A stretch of 64,000 nucleotides of DNA from Mangrovicella endophytica (GCF_002893625.1 NZ_PKMZ01000005.1:1-64000), one strand, 5' to 3'. Counted from the stretch's first letter, positions 1 through 11,004 are shown. Made by a program: numbers and translations. Notes: a model not told the origin generated them from the sequence alone.

Positions 1-232
1 GCGGGGCCGTCTGCATCCTGCCATGGCATGGTCGGCGCCTTCTGGGCGCGCGGCTCTCATATCAAAGGGATGCGCGCGCGCACAAGAGCAAATCGCGGGG
101 CTTTGCCTCGACGAAACGCGTGTCGATGCGCAGGGCGCCCGCTGCGGCCCGTCGAATGCGGGAGGCGGCTGCAGTTGCGGCCCGCCGCGCCTGCCTGCGA
201 GCGCGTTCATAGGTCCGGCAGGCCGCAGACTG

Positions 233-246
233 CCTTGACGTCAAGG
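233..246. promoter_or_regulatory. 14-bp perfect palindrome over the rplU -35 region
   Basis: CCTTGACGTCAAGG is a perfect 14-bp inverted repeat with no spacer. It contains the only good -35 hexamer (TTGACG) upstream of rplU, so a dimeric protein bound here would block RNA polymerase. That role is inference; the palindrome itself is seen directly. Confidence 0.45.
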
Positions 247-261
247 GCTCCGTCGTCTAAG
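235..261 (+). promoter_or_regulatory. Candidate sigma-70 promoter of rplU-rpmA
   Basis: TTGACG, preceded by C as in the alphaproteobacterial CTTGAC consensus, lies at 235-240. A weak -10-like element TCTAAG lies at 256-261. The spacing of 15 is short and the -10 is poor, so only the -35 is convincing. Transcription would begin near 268 and give a leader of about 105 nt. Confidence 0.35.
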
Positions 262-269
262 TGCGGCGT

Positions 270-300
270 CTGATCGGGCCTTGCCTTTCGGTGCGATCAG
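270..300 (+). promoter_or_regulatory. Stem-loop in the rplU leader
   Basis: CTGATCG (270-276) and CGATCAG (294-300) form a perfect 7-bp stem around a 17-nt loop, about 70 nt before the rplU start. If the promoter call is right, it lies at the very 5' end of the mRNA. Ribosomal protein operons often carry autoregulatory leaders; whether this is one is not shown by sequence alone. Confidence 0.35.
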
Positions 301-372
301 ATCCGCAAAAAAACTGACAAGAAGACGGCCCGGGCGCTTGTCGCGCATGAGAGCCGGACGAACGGAGATACG

Positions 373-906
373 ATGTTCGCAGTCATCAAGACGGGTGGCA
401 AGCAGTACCGCGTTGCCGCTGACGACCAGTTCACTATCGAGCGTGTGGCCGGTGAGGCCGGCGACCTCGTCACCTTCAACGAAGTGCTGATGGTCGGCAC
501 CTCGATCGGCGCCCCGCTCGTATCGGGCGCCAGCGTCACGGCCGAGATCATTGGCCAGACGCGCGGCCCGAAGGTCATCTCCTTCAAGAAGCGCCGCCGC
601 CAGAATTCCAAGCGCTCGCGTGGCCATCGCCAGGACCTGACGCTGATCCGCATCAGCGAGATCCTGACGGACGGCCAGGCGCCGTCGCGCGAACGCACCG
701 CCGCGCCGGCCAAGGCCACTGAGGGCGAGAGCGTGTCCGACGCAGCGCCGGCCGCTGCCGCCGACGAGGCGCCGAAGCGCGCCCCGCGTGCCAAGCCCGC
801 GACGGTGAAGGCCGAGACCAATGCCGCGACCGAGACTGACACGCCGGTGAAGAAGCCGCGCGCCGCGCGCAAGCCGAAGACCGACGAGACCGGCGCCGAG
901 GGCTGA
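373..906 (+). CDS. rplU: 50S ribosomal protein L21 with long C-terminal tail
   Basis: This is large-subunit protein L21, which binds 23S rRNA. The first ~103 residues are the complete L21 fold: it begins [14 protein letters not shown] and has the basic RNA-binding stretch [16 protein letters not shown] near residues 72-88. The remaining ~75 residues form a low-complexity Ala/Lys/Glu/Pro tail. This makes it 177 aa against about 103 in E. coli. Such tails are common in Hyphomicrobiales and are probably disordered. The ATG follows GGAGATACG. rpmA begins 35 bp downstream, the near-universal L21-L27 pair. Confidence 0.97.
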   Translation: MFAVIKTGGKQYRVAADDQFTIERVAGEAGDLVTFNEVLMVGTSIGAPLVSGASVTAEIIGQTRGPKVISFKKRRRQNSKRSRGHRQDLTLIRISEILTDGQAPSRERTAAPAKATEGESVSDAAPAAAADEAPKRAPRAKPATVKAETNAATETDTPVKKPRAARKPKTDETGAEG

Positions 907-941
907 TCCGCCCGCCCCACACGATTTCAGGAGACTGAACG

Positions 942-1211
942 ATGGCACACAAAAAAGCAGGCGGCTCGTCCCGTAACGGCCGCGATTCGGAGTCCAAGCG
1001 CCTCGGCGTGAAGAAGTTCGGTGGCGAGCGCGTCATCCCGGGCAACATCATCGTACGCCAGCGCGGCACGCAGTGGCATCCCGGCGTCAATGTCGGCATC
1101 GGCCGCGACCACACGCTGTTCGCCACCGCCGAGGGCGTCGTCACCTTCCAGAAGAAGGCGCGAGGGCGCACGTACATTTCCATTATGCCGAAAGCCGAAG
1201 CCGCAGAGTGA
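942..1211 (+). CDS. rpmA: 50S ribosomal protein L27
   Basis: This is L27, whose N-terminal tail reaches the peptidyl-transferase centre. The protein is 89 aa with a canonical start ([16 protein letters not shown]) and the expected core motifs, including VIVRQRGT-type IIVRQRGT and [16 protein letters not shown]. It has no N-terminal cleavage extension of the Firmicutes type. It is co-transcribed with rplU and preceded by a good ribosome binding site (AGGAGACTGAACG). Two hairpins follow the stop codon, the second a clear intrinsic terminator. Confidence 0.98.
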   Translation: MAHKKAGGSSRNGRDSESKRLGVKKFGGERVIPGNIIVRQRGTQWHPGVNVGIGRDHTLFATAEGVVTFQKKARGRTYISIMPKAEAAE

Positions 1212-1220
1212 CCCGGGGCT

Positions 1221-1256
1221 TCGAAGCGCCGGCGTTCCATCGACCCGGCGCTTCGA
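1221..1256 (+). repeat. 12-bp perfect inverted repeat in the rpmA 3' region
   Basis: TCGAAGCGCCGG (1221-1232) pairs perfectly with CCGGCGCTTCGA (1245-1256) around a 12-nt loop, ten bases after the rpmA stop. No T run follows, so this is not a simple intrinsic terminator. The 12-mer GGCTTCGAAGCG, itself nearly self-complementary, occurs at 1217-1228 and again at 1272-1283, allowing alternative pairings. Confidence 0.6.
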
Positions 1257-1289
1257 TCTGAACCGAATATCGGCTTCGAAGCGAAAACA

Positions 1290-1317
1290 GGGGAGATGGG
1301 CCGCCATCTCCCCTTTT
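1290..1317 (+). terminator. Intrinsic terminator of rplU-rpmA
   Basis: GGGGAGATGG (1290-1299) and CCATCTCCCC (1304-1313) form a perfect 10-bp stem with a GCCG tetraloop, followed by TTTT. The start of the next gene lies only 22 bp downstream. Confidence 0.85.
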
Positions 1318-1338
1318 CGCATTCAAAGGACCGATGCG

Positions 1339-1905
1339 GTGATCGACGACCCGATGCCTGCGCCCTTAGAGGCGCAGCTGACATCCGCCCGGCTGACCCT
1401 GCGGCCACCCGTGATGGCGGACGCGCCGGCGCTCGCCGCGCTTGCCAATGACCGCCAACTCGCCGAGATGACGGCGCGCATTCCGCACCCCTACGGCATC
1501 GAGGATGCACGGTCCTATATCCGCGACCACGGCGACGAGATCATCTTCGCGCTGGTCGCCGATGGCGGCACGCGCTTCATCGGCATTTGCGGGCTGAAGC
1601 CGGATGGTGGCCCGAGACGCCTGGAACTCGGCTACTGGGTCGGCGCCCCGTTCCGCGGCAAGGGCTATGCCACGGAGGCGGCGCAGGCGGTGATCGACCA
1701 TGCCTTCGGCACGCTTGATCAGGACTGCGTCACGGTGCGCTGCCGCGTCGTCAACGAGGCCTCGCGCCGCGTCATCCGCAAATGCGGCTTCCACTTCGTC
1801 GGCACCGGCATGTTCCGCTCGGCCACCGCAGGCGGCGTCGCCTGCGAGTGCTACCAGCTCGACCGCCGCTCCTGGCAGGCGCTGAAATCCTGGGGCGGGC
1901 AATGA
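1339..1905 (+). CDS. GNAT-family N-acetyltransferase (RimJ/RimL-like)
   Basis: This is an acetyl-CoA-dependent acyltransferase of the RimJ/RimL branch (Acetyltransf_3). The 188 residues cover the whole fold: the opening TSARLTLRPP, the central beta-strand LELGYWVGAPFRGKGYATEA, whose (R/Q)-x-x-G-x-G/A acetyl-CoA loop is FRGKGYA, and the C-terminal motif NEASRRVIRKCGF. GTG at 1339 is chosen because AAAGGA lies 8 nt upstream; ATG at 1354 is the alternative. It sits between rpmA and obgE as in many Hyphomicrobiales. The target could be a protein N-terminus, a small amine or an antibiotic; sequence does not decide. The stop overlaps the next gene. Confidence 0.88.
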   Translation: MIDDPMPAPLEAQLTSARLTLRPPVMADAPALAALANDRQLAEMTARIPHPYGIEDARSYIRDHGDEIIFALVADGGTRFIGICGLKPDGGPRRLELGYWVGAPFRGKGYATEAAQAVIDHAFGTLDQDCVTVRCRVVNEASRRVIRKCGFHFVGTGMFRSATAGGVACECYQLDRRSWQALKSWGGQ

Positions 1906-2498
1906 GGCTCGGGATCGCGCAACTCGCTGTAGGCCGGGCAGGCTTTCGCGCTGCTTTTGCCACCACCGCGGTGCTCCTCATCGCAGCCTGCGGCAGCCTG
2001 CCGGAGCCGCAGCAGGGCTCGTTTGCGCTGGAGCGGTTCTTTGCAGGGACAAGCGTCTCCAGCGGCAGCATCGCGACGCTCGGCTTCTGGCACGAGACCT
2101 TCACCGCACGCTTCACCGGCGTTGCAGAGGGTGACCGGATGCAGCTCGACGAGCGCTTCCGCTTCGCCGATGGCGAGCGGCTGCAGCGCTGGGACCTGCG
2201 CCGCGTCGCGCCGGCGCGCTACGCCGGCACGGTGCAGACCGAAGGCGACGACGGTGCGCTGAGCGATCCTGTGCCGGTGGACGGCCGGCTGACACCCGAT
2301 GGCGCCGTTCTCGACTATGATGGCTATGCACCCGGGGGAAACAGGCTGCTGCTGCACTTCCGGCACGTCATGCGCGAACGGCCGGACGGGACGGTCGCCA
2401 ATCACGTGACGATCTCCAAGCTCGGCCTGCCGATTGCGAGTTCGGATGTGATCTTCGCCAAGAGCACTGCGGCCCTGCCGCGCCCCGAAGAACGCTGA
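1902..2498 (+). CDS. DUF3833-type putative lipoprotein
   Basis: This 198-aa protein starts at an ATG that overlaps the acetyltransferase stop (ATGA), so the two are translationally coupled. An N-terminal hydrophobic segment ends in LLIAAC, a plausible lipobox with the modified Cys at about residue 31. The body resembles the DUF3833 family: ERFFAGTS near the start, LDERFRFADGE and RRWD-like turns in the middle, and the conserved end TISKLGLPIASSDVIF. That points to a periplasm-facing lipoprotein of lipocalin-like beta character. No function is established for the family. Confidence 0.7.
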   Translation: MRLGIAQLAVGRAGFRAAFATTAVLLIAACGSLPEPQQGSFALERFFAGTSVSSGSIATLGFWHETFTARFTGVAEGDRMQLDERFRFADGERLQRWDLRRVAPARYAGTVQTEGDDGALSDPVPVDGRLTPDGAVLDYDGYAPGGNRLLLHFRHVMRERPDGTVANHVTISKLGLPIASSDVIFAKSTAALPRPEER

Positions 2499-2573
2499 TC
2501 TGCCGACGGACGCAGCGTTTGCATTAGGGCGCCGGCGCATTAAGACGAAAATGCCGCACCACCGGCTGAGTGA

Positions 2574-4822
<2,249 letters not shown>

Positions 4823-4834
4823 GGGACTGAGGCG

Positions 4835-6118
4835 ATGCTCGACCGGGTGAACGAGACGCAGTCGCTGGAAGCGGCGATGAACCTCATCGGGCGGCAGGCG
4901 AGGCGCGCGGCACGGATGCTGGCGCAGACGCCGGCCGAGGCCAAGAACGCCGCGCTCGCCTTCATGGCCGATGCGCTCGAGGCCGAAAGCGGCGCGATCC
5001 TCGCGGCCAATGCCGAGGACGTCGCCCGCGCGCAGGCGAACGGCGTCGCCGCCGCGTTTCTGGACCGGCTGATGCTGGATGAGGGGCGCATCCGCGCCAT
5101 GGCCGAGGGGCTGCGGGCGGTCGCCGCGCTGGCAGATCCCGTCGGTGCCGTGACCGCCGCCTGGGAGCGGCCGAACGGCCTACGTATCGAGCGGGTGCGT
5201 ACGCCGCTCGGCGTCATCGGGGTGATCTATGAGAGCCGTCCGAACGTGACCGCCGACGCCGGTGCGCTGTGCCTGAAGGCTGGCAATGCCGCGATCCTCA
5301 GGGGCGGCTCGGATTCGGCGCGCTCCACCGCGGCGATCCATGCGGCGCTCCAATCAGGGCTCGCCAAGGCGGGGCTCGACCGCAACGCCATCCAGATCGT
5401 GCCGCCGGGCGACCGTGCCGCCGTCGGCATGATGCTGGGCGGGCTCGATGGGGCCATCGACGTGATCGTGCCGCGCGGCGGCCGCTCGCTGGTGGAGCGG
5501 GTGCAGGCCGAGGCACGGGTGCCTGTCTTTGCGCATCTGGAGGGCCTCTGCCACGTCTATGTGGACAAGGCGGCCGATCTCGCCATGGCCATCGACATCG
5601 TCGTCAATTCCAAGCTGCGCCGCACCGGCATCTGCGGCTCGGCCGAAACGCTGCTCGTGGATGAGTCGGGCGCGGACCGGCTGCTGCTGCCGATCCTGGA
5701 GGCGCTGCGGGCGCGCGGCTGCGAAATCCGCGGCGACGCAGCGGTGCTGGCACGGGCGCCCTGGGCCGTGCCCGCGAGCGAAGCCGATTGGCGCACCGAG
5801 TATCTCGACGCCATCATCTCCGTTGCCGTGGTCGAGGGCGTCGAGGGCGCCATTGCCCATATCGAGCACTATTCCTCTCACCACACCGAAGCGGTGGTGA
5901 CAGCGGACGAGGCCGTGGCCCGGCGCTTCCTCAGCGGGATCGATTCGGCGATCCTCCTCCATAATGCGTCGACGCAGTTTGCCGATGGCGGCGAGTTCGG
6001 CTTCGGCGGCGAGATCGGCATCGCCACGGGCAAAATGCATGCGCGGGGGCCGGTCGGCGTCGAGCAGCTCACTAGCTTCAACTACCGCGTCCACGGCAGC
6101 GGCCAGACGCGCCCGTGA
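4835..6118 (+). CDS. proA: Glutamate-5-semialdehyde dehydrogenase (gamma-glutamyl phosphate reductase)
   Basis: ProA is the NADPH-dependent reductase of the second proline step, taking the labile product of ProB. At 427 aa it is full length. The catalytic Cys is residue 267 in [13 protein letters not shown]. Further family landmarks are [35 protein letters not shown] and the C-terminal [19 protein letters not shown]. It lies immediately after proB. The last codons overlap the nadD start (GTGA). Confidence 0.97.
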   Translation: MLDRVNETQSLEAAMNLIGRQARRAARMLAQTPAEAKNAALAFMADALEAESGAILAANAEDVARAQANGVAAAFLDRLMLDEGRIRAMAEGLRAVAALADPVGAVTAAWERPNGLRIERVRTPLGVIGVIYESRPNVTADAGALCLKAGNAAILRGGSDSARSTAAIHAALQSGLAKAGLDRNAIQIVPPGDRAAVGMMLGGLDGAIDVIVPRGGRSLVERVQAEARVPVFAHLEGLCHVYVDKAADLAMAIDIVVNSKLRRTGICGSAETLLVDESGADRLLLPILEALRARGCEIRGDAAVLARAPWAVPASEADWRTEYLDAIISVAVVEGVEGAIAHIEHYSSHHTEAVVTADEAVARRFLSGIDSAILLHNASTQFADGGEFGFGGEIGIATGKMHARGPVGVEQLTSFNYRVHGSGQTRP

Positions 6119-6756
6119 GCATCGAGACCGCGCCGGATCCTGACGTCGATCCGGCGGCGCTGCGGCTGCCGCATACCGAAGCCGGCATGCGCGTCGGCCT
6201 TTTCGGCGGCTCGTTCAACCCGCCCCATGCGGGCCATCTCCTTGTCGCCGAGACGGCGATCCGGCGGCTGCGCCTCGATCGGCTCTGGTGGATGGTGACG
6301 CCCGGCAACCCGCTGAAGGACCATGGCGCTCTCAAGCCGCTGGGCGAGCGGTTGGCGGCTTCGCGGCGGCTGGTCGGCAATCGGCGCATCGATGTCACCG
6401 CCTTCGAGGCGGCGCACCGCATCCGCTACACCGCCGAGACCTTGGCGCTTGTGCTACGCCGCCGCCCCGAAGTCGACTTCGTCTGGATCATGGGCGCCGA
6501 CAGCCTGGCATCCTTTCACCGGTGGCGCGACTGGCGCTGGATCGTGGAGCATATGCCGGTCGCCGTGGTCGATCGCCCGGGCTCGACCCTGGCGCTCCTT
6601 TCATCGCCCACCGCAGTGACGTTTGGACGCAGCCGTGTGGCCGAGGCTGCCGCCGCTTCGCTGCCGCGGCGCCCGGCGCCGGCCTGGGTGTTCCTGCATG
6701 GCCCGCGCTCCATGCTGTCGTCGACGCGATTGCGAGCCGGCGGCGCATCGTCTTGA
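6115..6756 (+). CDS. nadD: Nicotinate-nucleotide adenylyltransferase
   Basis: NadD adenylates nicotinate mononucleotide to deamido-NAD. The signature nucleotidyltransferase motif [14 protein letters not shown] lies at residues ~27-40, and the C-terminal SSTRLR box closes the active site. WIMGADSL matches the conserved WIMGADNL segment. The GTG start at 6115 overlaps the proA stop and gives a 24-residue N-terminal extension; an internal ATG at 6187 would start at the catalytic fold. I keep GTG because of the coupling. The 213-aa length fits. Confidence 0.94.
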   Translation: MSIETAPDPDVDPAALRLPHTEAGMRVGLFGGSFNPPHAGHLLVAETAIRRLRLDRLWWMVTPGNPLKDHGALKPLGERLAASRRLVGNRRIDVTAFEAAHRIRYTAETLALVLRRRPEVDFVWIMGADSLASFHRWRDWRWIVEHMPVAVVDRPGSTLALLSSPTAVTFGRSRVAEAAAASLPRRPAPAWVFLHGPRSMLSSTRLRAGGASS

Positions 6757-6842
6757 AACAGACACGGAACACTGCCTATCTTTAGTCTCGGAGGCATCCC
6801 GCCGGGGTGCCCCGGCTCTAGCGCCTGAAAGGGACAACGACA

Positions 6843-7262
6843 CTGAGACATGCGGCTGAAGCGAAGGAGGTCTTCCAGACGGCTCCTTCCGACGCGCCCG
6901 CCAGCGACCAGACGGTCGGACGGAACGCCATCGATCTCGTTCTAGCGAGTCTCGACGACTCCAAGGGCGAGGACATCGTCTCCATCGACATGCACGGTAA
7001 GTCGGCTCTGGCCGACTTCATGGTGATCGCCTCCGGGCGCTCGCATCGCCATGTCACCGCAGTCGCCGAGCATCTCCTGCGCGACCTGAAGGATGCCGGC
7101 TACGGCTCCTGCAAGATCGAAGGCCTGCAGAACGGCGACTGGGTGCTGATCGACACGGGCGACATCATCGTCCACATCTTCCGCCCCGAGGTCCGCAGCT
7201 TCTACAATATCGAGAAGATGTGGTCCGTGGGCGAGGGAAGCGGCGACACGACCGTCCATTGA
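6843..7262 (+). CDS. rsfS: Ribosome silencing factor RsfS, probable CTG start
   Basis: RsfS binds L14 and blocks subunit joining when nutrients run out. The family core is evident: ALADFMVIASGRSHRHV, EGLQNGDWVLIDTGDIIVHIF and the ending RSFYNIEKMW. The only ATG in frame (6990) would delete the conserved opening strand (NAIDLVLASLDDSKGEDIVSI), so the true start lies upstream. The frame is open back to 6822 and contains no ATG, GTG or TTG in the right place. CTG at 6843 has AAAGGGA 8 nt before it and gives 139 aa, typical for the order. CTG 6825 is a weaker alternative. It sits between nadD and rlmH, its usual place. Confidence 0.85.
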   Translation: MRHAAEAKEVFQTAPSDAPASDQTVGRNAIDLVLASLDDSKGEDIVSIDMHGKSALADFMVIASGRSHRHVTAVAEHLLRDLKDAGYGSCKIEGLQNGDWVLIDTGDIIVHIFRPEVRSFYNIEKMWSVGEGSGDTTVH

Positions 7263-7316
7263 TGGTCGTGCGCTAGTGACGGTACGCAGCGCACCCCGCG
7301 CCGCTGAGCTGCGGCG

Positions 7317-7799
7317 ATGCGGCTGACGCTCGCGGCCGTCGGAAAGATGAAGGCCGGCCCGGAACGCGAACTGGCGGACCGGTATCTCTCCCGCTTTGCC
7401 AAGAGCGGACCTGCGCTCGGCCTCGACTATGCCGGCCTCAGCGAACTCCCAGAATCGCGGGCTCAGGGAGCGGCGGAGCGCAAGGCGGACGAGGCGGCGC
7501 GGCTCGGATCGCTCCTGCCGGAGCGCGGGGTCCTCATCGTGCTTGACGAGACCGGACGCACGCTGTCCTCGGACGAGTTCGCCACCTTCCTGGCGCGCCA
7601 GCGCGACGAGGGTGCACGCGACCTGATGCTGGCGATCGGCGGGCCGGACGGTCACGATCCGGCCTTTCGCGCACGCGCGGCGCTGACATTGTCGCTCGGG
7701 CGCATGACGTTTCCGCACCAGATCGCCCGGATCCTCCTCGCCGAGCAGCTCTACCGCGCGGCGACGATCTTGGCGGGGCATCCCTACCACCGCTCCTGA
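7317..7799 (+). CDS. rlmH: 23S rRNA pseudouridine-1915 N3-methyltransferase RlmH
   Basis: This SPOUT-fold methyltransferase modifies pseudouridine 1915 in helix 69 of 23S rRNA. The 160-aa protein has the knotted SAM-binding motif LAIGGPDGHDP. Its near-invariant end is MTFPHQIARILLAEQLYRA...GHPYHR. ATG 7317 gives the standard start MRLTLAAVGKMK. It follows rsfS by 54 bp. Confidence 0.96.
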   Translation: MRLTLAAVGKMKAGPERELADRYLSRFAKSGPALGLDYAGLSELPESRAQGAAERKADEAARLGSLLPERGVLIVLDETGRTLSSDEFATFLARQRDEGARDLMLAIGGPDGHDPAFRARAALTLSLGRMTFPHQIARILLAEQLYRAATILAGHPYHRS

Positions 7800-7965
7800 G
7801 GACGACATGGTGGTGGTCATCAGAACGCCACGGTGGGCGTGCAGACGGTCGGGCGAGGGGCGGCCGGCCACATGGTTGATCGGTTGTTAAGACGCTGATC
7901 CTATTCTTGCCGAAGACAAGGGTGCCGCCGCGGCGGCTGCAGACGGCGCGTGGCGCGAGGGGCTG

Positions 7966-9534
7966 TTGAGGGGTTCCACAGGACGAAGCCTGAGGATGCC
8001 AGGGCGAGCGCTGTCGCGGCTGCCGCTGCTGATCGCGTTTGTCTTGGCTGCGGACCTGCCAGCCGGCGCCGTCGAGCCGCCGTCCGCTGCTGTCGGTTTG
8101 CCTGCCGGAACTGCTTCGCCCGCCGTCGCTCGCTCCACTATCCTGGAGAACGAACGGCGCAAGACCGCCGACGACCTCGCCTCGATCGCCGCCAGCATCT
8201 CGCTGAGCGAGGAGACAGTGCGCTCGCTCGACGCCGAGATCGTCGCGCTCGCTGCCGATCGTGATCGCATCCGCGGCGCGATGATCGCGGCGGCGACGAA
8301 GCAGAAGAGCATCAGCGCGCAGATCGCGGACACGCAGGGGCGCATCGACGGGCTCGTCGGCGAAGAATCAACCATCAAGGCCTCGCTGCGCGAGCGTCGC
8401 GGTCTGCTTGCCGAGGTGCTGGGTGCGCTGGAGCGCATGGGCCGCAAGCCGCCCCCGGCACTTCTGGTGAAGCCGGAGGATGCGCTGGGTTCGGTGCGTA
8501 GCGCCATCCTGCTCGGCGCCGTTGTCCCGTCGATCCGCCGCGAGACCGAGACGCTGATGGCGGACCTGAAGCGCTTCCTCGACGTGAAGCGCGAGATCGT
8601 CGCGGAGAAGGACCGCTTCGCCGCCCAGCTTGGCGAACAGCGCGAGGAGGAGGAGCGCCTGGCACGCCTCTTTGCGGAGAAGGAGAAGCTGGAGGCGGAC
8701 AACCGCGGTCGGCGCGAGGCGGAGCAGCGCCGCGCCGCTGAGCTCGCTGCCAAGGCCACCACGCTGAAGGAACTGATCGCTTCGCTGGAAAGCGAAATGG
8801 ACAGCGCCCGCGCGGCCGAGGATGCCGCGGCGAAAGTCGCCGCAGCCGAGCGCGCCAAGGCGGACAAACTGGCGGCGGAGGCAAACCGCCGCACGGCCGA
8901 GGCGAATGCGGCGCGGGAAGCGAAAGCGGGCGATGATATGCCGCCAACACCCGAGATCGCGCCGGCGGCAACGCCACCGGAGAGCGAGGTTCAGGTTGCA
9001 GCGTTGGTGCCCGAAAAGCCGGAACGGCCGCAGTATGATCTCGATTCACTTCGCCGTGACGCCACGATGCTGGAGCCATCCGCCGCATTTTCGACATTGA
9101 AGGGCCGTTTGACACCTCCCGTGTCAGGCGAACTTCGGACCGGCTTCGGGAAGGCCGACGATATCGGGATCGTGGCCGAAGGCGCGACCTTCGCGGCCCA
9201 TGACGGCGACATCGTCACCGCTCCGGCCGATGGCCGCGTCCTTTATGCAGGACCGTTCCGCTCCTTCGGACAACTCTTGATCCTGAACGCGGGCGACGGA
9301 TATCATGTCGTGTTGGCGGGCATGAGCCGGACCGATGTCGAAGTCGGCCAGTTCGTGATGTCCGGTGAGCCGGTTGCCTCGATGGGAGCGCGCAGGCTGG
9401 CCAGCGCAGGCGGAGCTGAGTTCGGCGCTGCCGAGCCGAGGCTGTATGTCGAGTTTCGAAAAGACGGGAAACCGGTGGATCCGGCCCCCTGGTGGGCGGT
9501 GGCACCATCTGGAAGGACGAGGAATGATTCGTAA
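7966..9534 (+). CDS. envC: Murein hydrolase activator, EnvC family (degenerate LytM domain)
   Basis: EnvC-type proteins activate periplasmic amidases at the division septum. A signal-like segment (LPLLIAFVLAADLPAGA, ~residues 19-35) is followed by a long Ala/Glu/Arg-rich coiled coil (~60-330), a linker, and a C-terminal LytM/M23 domain (~370-515). Of the usual LytM zinc ligands, the final HxH motif reads YVEFR (LYVEFRKDG) in place of LHFEIR, so catalysis is not expected. That is the hallmark of EnvC rather than of an active endopeptidase. TTG 7966 is preceded by GAGGGG; ATG 7996 has no spaced ribosome site. The stop overlaps ctpA by 11 nt. Confidence 0.88.
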   Translation: MRGSTGRSLRMPGRALSRLPLLIAFVLAADLPAGAVEPPSAAVGLPAGTASPAVARSTILENERRKTADDLASIAASISLSEETVRSLDAEIVALAADRDRIRGAMIAAATKQKSISAQIADTQGRIDGLVGEESTIKASLRERRGLLAEVLGALERMGRKPPPALLVKPEDALGSVRSAILLGAVVPSIRRETETLMADLKRFLDVKREIVAEKDRFAAQLGEQREEEERLARLFAEKEKLEADNRGRREAEQRRAAELAAKATTLKELIASLESEMDSARAAEDAAAKVAAAERAKADKLAAEANRRTAEANAAREAKAGDDMPPTPEIAPAATPPESEVQVAALVPEKPERPQYDLDSLRRDATMLEPSAAFSTLKGRLTPPVSGELRTGFGKADDIGIVAEGATFAAHDGDIVTAPADGRVLYAGPFRSFGQLLILNAGDGYHVVLAGMSRTDVEVGQFVMSGEPVASMGARRLASAGGAEFGAAEPRLYVEFRKDGKPVDPAPWWAVAPSGRTRNDS

Positions 9535-10864
9535 GCTTTCGATACTCGCCGCCGGCGCCCTGATGGGAGCCTCCGCGATGTCCGTCGTGGCGGGCCAGAC
9601 CGGTGGTGTCGCCAACGCGGCCGGGTCCGACACCTACCGCCAGCTGGCGATCTTCGGCGACGTGTTCGAGCGCGTCCGCGCTCAGTACGTGGACAAGCCG
9701 GACGACCAGAAGCTGGTCGAGACCGCCATCAACGGCATGCTGACCTCGCTCGACCCGCATTCCAGCTACATGAACGCCAAGGAAGCGGCGGACATGCGCA
9801 CGGAAACGCGCGGTGAGTTCGGCGGCCTCGGCATCGAGGTCACCATGGAGAACGAGCTGGTCAAGGTGGTGTCGCCCTTCGAGGGCACGCCCGCCGACAA
9901 GGCCGGCGTGCTTGCCGGCGACCTCATCGCCGAGATCAACGGCGAGCAGGTGCGCGGCCTGACGCTCGCCGACGCCGTGGAGAAGATGAAGGGCGAGATC
10001 GGCACGACCGTCAGCCTCACCATCGTGCGCGAAGGCGCGACGAAGCCGGTGCGCCTTTCGATCGTGCGCGACGAGATCAAGGTCCCCTCGGTTCGCCACA
10101 CGGTCGAGAACGACGTCGGCTATATCAAGCTCTTGAAGTTCAACGAGCAGACCACCGTCGGCATGGAAGAGGCGATCGCCGACATCGAGAAGACTGTGGG
10201 CAAGGACAAGCTGAAGGGCTACGTGCTCGACCTCCGGCGCAATCCGGGCGGCCTGCTCGACGAGGCGGTGAGCGTCTCCGACGCCTTCCTGCAGAATGGC
10301 GAGATCGTCTCGACCCGCGGTCGCAACCCGGAAGAAACGCGCCGCTACAATGCCCGCAGCGGCGACGACATCGACGGCAAGCCGCTGGTGGTGCTCGTCA
10401 ATGGCGGCTCGGCCTCGGCCTCCGAGATCGTTGCCGGCGCGCTGCAGGACCAGCGCCGCGCCACGGTTGTCGGCTCGCGCTCCTTCGGCAAAGGCTCGGT
10501 GCAGACCATCATCCCGCTCGGCTCCAACGGCGCCCTGCGGCTGACGACGGCGCTCTACTACACGCCGTCCGGCCGCTCCATTCAGGGTCGCGGCATCGAC
10601 CCGGACATCGTCGTGCAGCAGCCGCTGCCGGACGAGATCAAAAAGCAGATGGGTCTCGACAGCGAGGACGAGGTGGTGCGGGGCGAATCCTCGCTGCGTG
10701 GCCATATCACCGGCAACGAGGAAACCGAGGAGGGCTCCGGCTCGCTGGACTACGTGCCGTCCGAGAAGAAGGACGACCTGCAGCTCCAGTATGCGCTGGA
10801 CCTTCTGCGCGGCGTGAAAACCGACGCGTCCTTCCCGCCGAAGTCGGACAGCGCCGCCAACTGA
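9524..10864 (+). CDS. ctpA: Carboxyl-terminal processing protease (S41)
   Basis: This periplasmic serine protease trims or degrades proteins from the C-terminus. The 446-residue protein has a signal segment at the N-terminus (SILAAGALMGASAMSVVAG), a PDZ domain (~85-165, including SPFEGTPADKAGV and GDLIAEING) and an S41 catalytic core. The Ser/Lys dyad is S298 (GGSASASE) and K323 (FGKGSVQ), 25 residues apart as in E. coli Tsp. ATG 9524 follows GGAAGGACGAGGA and overlaps the end of envC, so activator and protease are co-expressed. Both act on cell-wall remodelling. Confidence 0.96.
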   Translation: MIRKLSILAAGALMGASAMSVVAGQTGGVANAAGSDTYRQLAIFGDVFERVRAQYVDKPDDQKLVETAINGMLTSLDPHSSYMNAKEAADMRTETRGEFGGLGIEVTMENELVKVVSPFEGTPADKAGVLAGDLIAEINGEQVRGLTLADAVEKMKGEIGTTVSLTIVREGATKPVRLSIVRDEIKVPSVRHTVENDVGYIKLLKFNEQTTVGMEEAIADIEKTVGKDKLKGYVLDLRRNPGGLLDEAVSVSDAFLQNGEIVSTRGRNPEETRRYNARSGDDIDGKPLVVLVNGGSASASEIVAGALQDQRRATVVGSRSFGKGSVQTIIPLGSNGALRLTTALYYTPSGRSIQGRGIDPDIVVQQPLPDEIKKQMGLDSEDEVVRGESSLRGHITGNEETEEGSGSLDYVPSEKKDDLQLQYALDLLRGVKTDASFPPKSDSAAN

Positions 10865-10896
10865 GGCTGCGCTCCCAACCGGACGATCTTTACCAA

Positions 10897-10930
10897 GGGC
10901 CCGGCGTATCTCGCGCCGGGCCCTTTTCGT
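10897..10930 (+). terminator. Intrinsic terminator after ctpA
   Basis: GGGCCCGGCG (10897-10906) and CGCCGGGCCC (10914-10923) make a perfect 10-bp stem with a 7-nt loop, followed by TTTTCGTTT. This ends the envC-ctpA transcript 33 bp after the stop codon. Confidence 0.9.
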
Positions 10931-11004
10931 TTCAGCGGCCCTGCATGATGCGCGGGCCGGCGCGCCGCGAGGCCCGGGCAAGGCTCGCCGTGTAGGACGA
11001 TCCC

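Larger units (their letters stand above)
1..372. other. Non-coding region upstream of rplU
   Basis: No gene is supported here. The short open frames have no homology I recognise, and no tRNA-like cloverleaf or T-loop is visible. The 3' part holds a candidate promoter, a 14-bp palindrome and a leader hairpin (listed separately). The first ~230 bases are GC-rich sequence in which I see nothing further. Confidence 0.6.

Noticed and set aside
653-1510. Long minus-strand open frame opposite rplU-rpmA and the acetyltransferase
   Set aside because: It runs antisense through three well-supported genes, has Arg/Pro/Ser-rich shadow composition and no recognisable domain.
9215-10981. 588-aa minus-strand open frame opposite ctpA
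   Set aside because: It is a shadow of the protease gene; the plus-strand Ser/Lys dyad and PDZ domain are clear.
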